Position numbers and translations under genes: made by a program. 7,552 nucleotides of DNA from Asticcacaulis sp. (lineage in GTDB: Bacteria; Pseudomonadota; Alphaproteobacteria; Caulobacterales; Caulobacteraceae). This document shows, one piece after another, positions 1 to 3,801 of the stretch. Position 1 is the first letter of the stretch; each line of letters begins with the position of its first letter. Where the stretch lies: positions 1 through 7,552 of the forward strand of contig NZ_JAIWNX010000311.1 in the NCBI RefSeq assembly GCF_020217185.1, read 5' to 3'. The notes under the pieces were generated by a model that was not told the DNA's origin, searched no databases, and was given only the letters and a program-made list of their open reading frames with translations.

Positions 1-1668
1 CGCGGCGACAGGGCTGATGGCCGCGCCTTCCTCGACAGAGGAGACGGCGACCGGCATCAGTTCCGTTTCATCGTCTCGCCTGAGGACGGCGCACAGTACG
101 AAGACCTGCGGTCTGTAACCCGCCGGCTGATGTCGCAGATGGAAACCGACCTTGGCTCCAAACTCGACTGGGTGGCCGTCGATCACTTCAACACCGGCAA
201 TCCGCACACCCATATTCTTCTGCGGGGTAAAGACGACACCGGCAAAGACCTGATCATTGCGCGAAACTACATCACCCACGGCATCCGTGAGCGGGCAGGA
301 GATATTGTCAGTTTTGATCTGGGCCCGCGCACTGAGCAGGAGATTGCTCAATCACTGCGTAAGGACATGGGGGCCGACCGCTTTACGACGATAGACCGCT
401 GGATTGTGGAGCGCCGGGACGAGGCGGGCAGGGTGCGTGCGCTCGATACCGACCCCGAGCGGCAGTCGCTCATCTCCGGCAGGCTGAGGCATCTGGAGCG
501 GCTTGAGCTGGCTTCAGCGGATGGGGCAGGGGTGTGGCGAGTGTCTGACGATCTGGAGCCCTCTCTGCGGCATCTGGGACGGCGTGGCGACATCATCAAC
601 AGCCTGCGCTATGACATGGCCCCGAACCAGCGGGACCACCTGCTGGAGAGCGCCGTCATCCATGATGCCGAAGTAGACCTCTCAGAGGTCCCAGACACCG
701 CCCATTCAAAGGCCCACATACAAGAGCCCATTACAGGGCGCCTGATCCGCAGGGGGCTCTATGACGAGCTTGAAGACCGTCACTGTCTGGTGATCGACGC
801 GACCGATGGCAGGGTGCATGTCGTCGATATAGGCCCCGGCGACAAGACGCCCCCCATCCCTGACAATGCCATCGTGCACATCGAGGCCAACGTCGGGACG
901 CTGCGTCCCTCCGACCGGACGATTGCGGACATTGCCGGACGCAACTTCGGCTATTATTCCGAGGACATCCACCGCCGTACACAGCCGGACGCCAGTGACC
1001 GCTATATCAGCGCCCACGTCCGGCGGCTGGAGGCCGTGCGCCGGGGCGTCGGCGGCATTGAGCGGCTTGACGGCGGCGTGTTTATCCTCGGCAAGACCTA
1101 TCCTGAAAAAGCCCTGCGCTTTGAGCAGCAGAAGATACTCGACACGCCGGTCTCCGTAGAAGTCCTGTCACACCGTCCGCTGACGCAGCTAATCGGCCGA
1201 CAGGCTTACACCTGGCTTGACCAGCAACTGCTAGAGCCCCCGGCGCTCGCGCTGTCTCATCGGGGTTTCGGTGACGAAGTGCGCACAGCCATGCTGGGAC
1301 GGTATTGCTGGCTGGAGGCCGAGGGCCTGGTACAAGGCGAGGGTGACGGCGCCTTTACCTTCGACACCAATCTGAAGACGGTCCTGACGAACCGGGAGGT
1401 AAACGCCGAAGGCCGCAGGCTCTCCGCGCAGTCAGGTGTGCCGTTTGGGCGCGTCGTCGAATACGAGAGGTTTGAAGGCACACTCACGGGGAAGGCCGAA
1501 CTGAGCAGCGGGACCTTTGCCATCGTAGAACGCGCTCAAGACTTCGTCCTCGTCCCGTGGCGCGATACCCTCGAAAAGCAGATCGGCAGGGAGATCGGGG
1601 GCGTGATGCACGGGCGTGACATCGACTGGAGCTTCGGCATCACCAAGAGCCTCGGCATCGGATTCTGA
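1..1668 (+). CDS. Relaxase/mobilization nuclease with DUF3363 domain (5' end outside window)
   Basis: The protein would nick one strand at oriT and pilot it during conjugation. The frame is open from base 1, and residues before the ATG at 130 match the family, so the gene begins upstream of the window; 555 codons are visible. Family members usually run to roughly 650 residues (from memory), so about 100 N-terminal residues are missing. Visible residues 19-43 (HQFRFIVSPEDG then a conserved RRLM) and 57-75 (WVAVDHFNTGNPHTHILLRG) are the relaxase core. The paired histidines at visible residues 69 and 71 fit the metal-binding HxH of motif III. The motif ARNYITHGIRERA follows at 87-99. The rest, from about residue 200, is DUF3363-like and ends in WSFGITKSLGIGF, a usual family C-terminus. 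No frameshift or internal stop is seen. The coupling-protein gene often found next downstream is missing. Confidence 0.9.
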   Translation, partial: RGDRADGRAFLDRGDGDRHQFRFIVSPEDGAQYEDLRSVTRRLMSQMETDLGSKLDWVAVDHFNTGNPHTHILLRGKDDTGKDLIIARNYITHGIRERAGDIVSFDLGPRTEQEIAQSLRKDMGADRFTTIDRWIVERRDEAGRVRALDTDPERQSLISGRLRHLERLELASADGAGVWRVSDDLEPSLRHLGRRGDIINSLRYDMAPNQRDHLLESAVIHDAEVDLSEVPDTAHSKAHIQEPITGRLIRRGLYDELEDRHCLVIDATDGRVHVVDIGPGDKTPPIPDNAIVHIEANVGTLRPSDRTIADIAGRNFGYYSEDIHRRTQPDASDRYISAHVRRLEAVRRGVGGIERLDGGVFILGKTYPEKALRFEQQKILDTPVSVEVLSHRPLTQLIGRQAYTWLDQQLLEPPALALSHRGFGDEVRTAMLGRYCWLEAEGLVQGEGDGAFTFDTNLKTVLTNREVNAEGRRLSAQSGVPFGRVVEYERFEGTLTGKAELSSGTFAIVERAQDFVLVPWRDTLEKQIGREIGGVMHGRDIDWSFGITKSLGIGF

Positions 1669-1750
1669 CCACAAGCGTCTGCAAATGACTCGCAAATCGT
1701 AGGAATAGAAGCTGTAGCGTAGAATAGCGTGGTTTGCGGATGATCCTTAC
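1669..1750 (+). other. Intergenic spacer with short near-direct repeats
   Basis: Between the relaxase stop and the hairpin before copG I see no gene. Two near-copies, CGTAGGAATAG (1698-1708) and CGTAGAATAG (1718-1727), lie 20 bp apart, and TAGCGT occurs at 1715-1720 and 1725-1730. TAGAAT at 1720-1725 could serve as a -10 hexamer but has no convincing -35 partner. A regulatory role is only a possibility. Confidence 0.3.
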
Positions 1751-1790
1751 GGGCGCATGATCAGGGTCCAAACCCCTGCGGATCACGCCC
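1751..1790 (+). promoter_or_regulatory. Bulged stem-loop abutting the copG start codon
   Basis: GGGCG (1751-1755) pairs with CGCCC (1786-1790), TGATC (1758-1762) with GATCA (1781-1785), and AGGG (1763-1766) with CCCT (1774-1777). Bulges are CA (1756-1757) on one side and GCG (1778-1780) on the other. The 3' arm ends on the base before the ATG at 1791, and no purine-rich ribosome binding site lies upstream of that ATG. The structure could mask translation initiation as RNA, or be a DNA operator for the CopG-like protein. The pairing is read directly; both functions are inference. Confidence 0.45.
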
Positions 1791-2195
1791 ATGAAACCCC
1801 GCCATCACCTCTATCTCGACGACGAGCTGACCGCCGAATTGGAGCATCTCGCCTCAAAGCCCGGCGCATCAAAATCCGCCATCGTGACGGCCGCGCTTCG
1901 CCAGTACATCAAGGGCGGGGGAGAGGACCAGCGCGATGAAGCCTTGCGCCACCGGCTCGATCGGTTGTCCCGTCAGATCGGCAAACTCGCCTCAGATGTG
2001 GACCTGATCCTCCAGTCCCAGAGCCAGCACGTCTGGCTTCATCTGCTCCTCACAGCCCATGTCCCAGGCCCCGACGAAGCGGAGCGTCGCACGGCCTTGC
2101 AGCGCTATGAAAAGTACACAAAGAGCGTGGCGGATGCGCTTGCGAAACACACGTCACCTGTTGCTTCCGACGACTCTAACAGGCTCCAGAGCTAA
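1791..2195 (+). CDS. CopG-like ribbon-helix-helix transcriptional regulator of the conjugation region
   Basis: A 134-residue protein that probably binds DNA as a dimer and represses transfer genes or its own promoter. Residues 5-40 read as a ribbon-helix-helix: the strand HHLYLDDELTAELEHLA, the turn KPGASKSAIV, then the helix VTAALRQYI. The rest (45-134) is mostly helical and charged. I recognise the opening MKPRHHLYLDDELTAELE as the CopG family member that usually lies between traG/virD4 and trbB in alphaproteobacterial integrative elements. Here it follows the relaxase after 122 bp and is followed by an excisionase-like gene instead of trbB. The ATG at 1791 is chosen because homology starts there, although no Shine-Dalgarno sequence is visible; the bulged hairpin ending at 1790 occupies that position. 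The gene looks intact but stripped of its usual partners. Confidence 0.8.
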   Translation: MKPRHHLYLDDELTAELEHLASKPGASKSAIVTAALRQYIKGGGEDQRDEALRHRLDRLSRQIGKLASDVDLILQSQSQHVWLHLLLTAHVPGPDEAERRTALQRYEKYTKSVADALAKHTSPVASDDSNRLQS

Positions 2196-2197
2196 GG

Positions 2198-2217
2198 TGA
2201 TCCTGACGGGCGTCATG
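2198..2217 (+). promoter_or_regulatory. Candidate operator upstream of the excisionase-like gene
   Basis: The stretch contains the interrupted palindrome TGACG-GG-CGTCA at 2204-2215. The 20-bp block around it matches 1741-1759, ahead of copG, with one substitution and one inserted base (TGATCCTTACGGGCGCATG there). Related sequence ahead of two adjacent regulatory genes suggests one shared DNA-binding protein, plausibly the CopG-like protein. The similarity is direct; the role is inferred. Confidence 0.4.
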
Positions 2218-2252
2218 CAACCACAGTCGCGGCATGAAAGGAGACTGCAACT

Positions 2253-2561
2253 ATGGCTGAACTGGGTGGAATGAATGGGAAGCTTGCCTACCGCATTGAC
2301 GAGGCTGTCAAAGCGAGCGGATTGGGACGGTCATTCCTGTACGAACGTATGGCTGATGGTTCGCTCAAATCCGTCAAGGTCGGCGGACGCAGGCTGATAC
2401 TGAGGGACGATCTGATGGCGTTTCTAACATGCGAAACGCCAGTTTCGCTGACGCTGCCCGCCTCCTCGCGCGACGCTAAGAATATACGTGGTTCAAAGCA
2501 AAAAGGCCCAACTCGCGCGGCAACAAGGCCCGTCCGTCAGATGATTTTGCCACTCGAATAA
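2253..2561 (+). CDS. Excisionase-like helix-turn-helix DNA-binding protein
   Basis: A 102-residue protein whose middle part fits the excisionase/HTH_17 (MerR-like winged helix) family. Residues 12-57 hold YRIDEAVKASGLGRSFLYER, the turn MADGSLKS, the wing VKVGGRRLILR and the closing helix DDLMAFL. Such proteins bend DNA at attachment sites and steer a tyrosine integrase toward excision, or act as small activators of element genes. The start at 2253 is supported by AAGGAG at 2238-2243, nine bases upstream. A start at the second Met (codon 7) would also keep the HTH. The C-terminal 40 residues are basic and low in recognisable structure. It lies next to the repeat-rich region that I read as attP-like, which favours a recombination directionality role over general regulation. 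No enzymatic residues are expected or seen. Confidence 0.75.
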   Translation: MAELGGMNGKLAYRIDEAVKASGLGRSFLYERMADGSLKSVKVGGRRLILRDDLMAFLTCETPVSLTLPASSRDAKNIRGSKQKGPTRAATRPVRQMILPLE

Positions 2562-2585
2562 CGTTCAAATCAGGTTGTTTGATTC

Positions 2586-2622
2586 GCGTTTTTTGCAGGG
2601 GCAAGTGCGCTGCGTTTTTTGC
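2586..2622 (+). repeat. Two direct copies of GCGTTTTTTGC
   Basis: Perfect 11-bp direct repeats at 2586-2596 and 2612-2622, 26 bp start to start, lie just after the excisionase-like gene. Their spacing and place on the excisionase side of the attachment-like region make them candidate excisionase binding sites. They do not form a terminator, since no GC stem precedes the T runs. Confidence 0.5.
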
Positions 2623-2723
2623 CGATAAATTTCCCAAAGTGGGGTACATTGCGATTATTGGACTCAAACGAAAACCCGCAAAACCTTACCGCACAAGGAC
2701 TCGCACCGAGAGCAAATTTTATT

Positions 2724-2744
2724 TTGGGGGTCATATTGGGGGTC
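2724..2744 (+). repeat. Left pair of TTGGGGGTC arm-type repeats
   Basis: TTGGGGGTC occurs at 2724-2732 and again at 2736-2744, a 12-bp period, with a partial third unit (TGGGGA) at 2745-2750. From memory, G5-T repeats of this form are common just upstream of DUF4102-type tyrosine integrase genes, where they are likely integrase arm sites. Here the pair lies about 230 bp from the integrase start, on the excisionase side. Confidence 0.55.
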
Positions 2745-2798
2745 TGGGGAATTCACGCGTTCTTTTAATAACTTGAATTCAAATACTTATTCTCTCTA

Positions 2799-2822
2799 TT
2801 CGAGTCCGTGCTCACTTCCGCC
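2799..2822 (+). other. Possible tRNA 3'-end fragment at the presumed att core
   Basis: TTCGAGTC (2799-2806) looks like a tRNA T-loop, and CACTTCCGCC (2813-2822) looks like a tRNA-Ser acceptor strand with discriminator G and CC. Two extra bases separate them compared with a normal T stem plus acceptor stem, the terminal A of CCA is T, and there is no cloverleaf upstream. It could be the tRNA identity block carried by an attP, or a chance match. Confidence 0.2.
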
Positions 2823-2837
2823 TGCGTCAGGCGAAGT
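2814..2837. repeat. Inverted repeat (10-bp stem with one bulged C)
   Basis: ACTTC (2814-2818), a bulged C (2819) and GCCTG (2820-2824) pair, across the loop CGT (2825-2827), with CAGGC (2828-2832) and GAAGT (2833-2837). No T run follows on either strand, so a rho-independent terminator is unlikely. It lies between the two arm-type repeat pairs, and its last base overlaps the candidate -35 at 2837. Confidence 0.5.
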
Positions 2838-2865
2838 TGAAAAAATCTTTAAAATATTGTATGTT
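2837..2865 (+). promoter_or_regulatory. Candidate sigma-70 promoter for the integrase
   Basis: TTGAAA (2837-2842) and TATGTT (2860-2865) are separated by exactly 17 bp of AT-rich DNA, giving 5/6 and 4/6 matches to the -35 and -10 consensus. Transcription would start near 2872, about 100 bases ahead of the integrase ATG. Alphaproteobacterial promoters often match this consensus loosely, so this is a reasonable but unproven call. Confidence 0.4.
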
Positions 2866-2918
2866 GTCGGTGTGCTCATCCGAAATCATCCGCTCCTGTC
2901 CGCCGTTATCCGGGCAAA

Positions 2919-2939
2919 TTGGGGGTATTTCTGGGGGTA
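2919..2939 (+). repeat. Right pair of YTGGGGGTA arm-type repeats
   Basis: TTGGGGGTA (2919-2927) and CTGGGGGTA (2931-2939) repeat with the same 12-bp period and orientation as the left pair. An opposite-strand near-copy, TTGGGGGGATC, covers 2961-2971 and ends right at the integrase ATG, so an integrase bound there could block its own expression. The motifs are seen directly; autoregulation is inference. Confidence 0.55.
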
Positions 2940-2971
2940 CGCGGCAAACGCCTATTTTGCGATCCCCCCAA

Positions 2972-3071
2972 ATGGCGCTCACAGACTCCGCGATCCGTTC
3001 GGCGAGGCTACGCGCATCTCGACTGGCGCACAGATGCAAGGGGTAAACTGTGGGTTCATGTCAGCGAGAAA
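2972..3071 (+). pseudogene. Tyrosine integrase, N-terminal remnant
   Basis: Translation from the ATG at 2972 gives MALTDSAIRSAR, the characteristic opening of DUF4102 (P4/CP4-type) tyrosine integrases, which use this N-terminal domain to bind arm sites. The frame stops at 3044-3046 after 24 residues, whereas intact family members are around 400. After the stop, a +1 frame reads LWVHVSEK (3048-3071). This resembles the GLYLLV strand expected next in the domain, so a small frameshift near 3042-3047 probably preceded the loss of the rest. The upstream G5-T repeats are the usual company of this integrase type. All catalytic residues (the R-H-R-Y domain) are absent, so it cannot recombine DNA. The identity of the first 12 residues is strong; the frameshifted extension is tentative. 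Confidence 0.65.
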
Positions 3072-3653
3072 CCGCGGATGCTTGAGGAGCAGGGCCTGGT
3101 GGAGATCGCCGAGCTTAGCCGCAGCTTCAACCGCATGACTCAGCGCCTGACCGAGATCAAGCATAATCGCGCGCTGGTTCTGGCGGGGATTTCGCATGAT
3201 TTGCGCACGCCCCTCACCAAGCTGCGGCTGGCGCAGGATATGGCCTCCATCGCGGATACGGACCTGCGTCTTACTGCTGAGCGTTAGGTGGAAACTATTG
3301 AGTGCATCCTGGCGCAGTTTCTGGTGTCCGCCAGAGGATTTGAAGCGTAAGCAGTCGAACCTTTCTCGCTGAATGCCCTGATAAGTTCGGCGCCTGCCGA
3401 CTACGCACAGGCAGGCGTGGAGATCAGCCTGCCTGACACTGAACAGATACTCACGGGGCGTCGCGAAGCGGTGCGGCGTCTGCTGTGTAATCTCATCGAG
3501 AATGCCTTGCGTTATGGACAAGCACCGGTGACGGTCTTTATCGTAACCGCAGAAGAGGGACTTCGCTTTGGGGTGCGCGATCAGGGCGAGGGGATCCACC
3601 CGGAACACAGCCGGTCTCGTTCCTGCGCGAAGAGATGCGCCAGCGCGGTCTGA
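3072..3653 (+). pseudogene. EnvZ-like (OmpR-class) sensor histidine kinase remnant
   Basis: One frame reads through a kinase core broken by in-frame TAG (3285-3287) and TAA (3348-3350). It begins near PRMLEEQG with the end of a HAMP domain (AELSRSFNRMTQRL), then has the dimerisation box LAGISHDLRTPLTKLRLA with the phospho-accepting His at 3195-3197. A conserved linker (ECILAQFLVSARG) runs between the stops. The ATP-binding N box NLIENALRYG is at 3489-3518 and the G1 box DQGEGI at 3579-3596. After HPE (about 3605) the match ends and the G2 region is lost; the frame stops at 3651-3653. The sensor domain, membrane helices and first HAMP helix are missing on the left, where the integrase fragment adjoins. 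It probably once sensed envelope conditions with an OmpR-type regulator, but cannot be functional now. Confidence 0.8.
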
Positions 3654-3801
3654 TGACCTGCGCGGGTCGGTAGACCCAAACGTCATGAAGGCTCTGATGC
3701 ACCGATTACCGAATGTTTGGGGTTCGTAATCCCTGTATCAGATGCTAATTTGGCTATGATCACAAGACTGGCATAGAGACTCAGCCTGTGCAGGGGAGGG
3801 T
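3654..3801. other. Spacer between kinase remnant and two-component operon
   Basis: No whole gene is present. A second frame crossing the end of the kinase remnant (3611-3673) reads PVSFLREEMRQRGLMT and then a stop, which could be the tail of an unrelated lost gene; I do not recognise it. CCCAAAC (3674-3680) and GTTTGGG form a 7-bp inverted repeat with a long loop. TATGAT at 3755-3760 is a good -10 hexamer without a clear -35 and may belong to the operon promoter. Confidence 0.35.

Larger units (their letters stand above)
2562..2971. other. AT-rich gene-free region resembling an integrase attachment site (attP-like)
   Basis: No credible gene lies here; the open frames have poor starts, no ribosome binding sites and cross repeated motifs. 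Base composition is visibly more AT-rich than the genes on either side. It holds two GCGTTTTTTGC copies, a left pair of TTGGGGGTC, a central block with tRNA-like and hairpin sequence, a plausible promoter, and a right pair of YTGGGGGTA just before the integrase start. Arm-type repeats on both sides of a core, between an excisionase gene and an integrase gene, is the layout of a phage- or ICE-type attP. The core crossover sequence itself cannot be fixed from one copy. Confidence 0.5.
1..3071 (+). mobile_element. Remnant of an integrative conjugative/mobilizable element (one end, decayed)
   Basis: The segment groups a conjugative relaxase, a CopG-like regulator, an excisionase-like protein, a repeat-rich attachment-like region and the N-terminus of a tyrosine integrase, all on one strand. 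Members of this relaxase and CopG family normally flank a VirD4/TraG coupling protein and a trbB-to-trbI mating-pair set; none is present between 1669 and 3071. The left boundary lies outside the window. The right boundary is placed where integrase-like sequence gives way to histidine-kinase sequence, near 3071. That an element is present is well supported. Its exact limits, and whether it can still move with help from elsewhere, are inference. Confidence 0.7.

Noticed and set aside
2586..2622. T-runs read as rho-independent terminators
   Set aside because: Neither run is preceded by a GC-rich stem; they belong to a direct repeat.
2579..2776. Small + strand open frame after the excisionase-like gene
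   Set aside because: It has a TTG start without a ribosome binding site and runs through the direct and G5-T repeats, so it is taken as non-coding.
2562..2971. CRISPR array suggested by evenly spaced repeats
   Set aside because: Only pairs of 9- to 11-bp repeats occur, with no 25-40 bp repeats or spacers of constant length and no cas genes.
2773..3138. 121-codon + strand open frame across the attachment-like region
   Set aside because: It crosses the repeats and the integrase start in another frame, and no part resembles a known protein.
2979..3686. Long 235-codon open frame on the minus strand
   Set aside because: It is antisense to the kinase remnant, whose conserved boxes read on the + strand, and its translation resembles no family.
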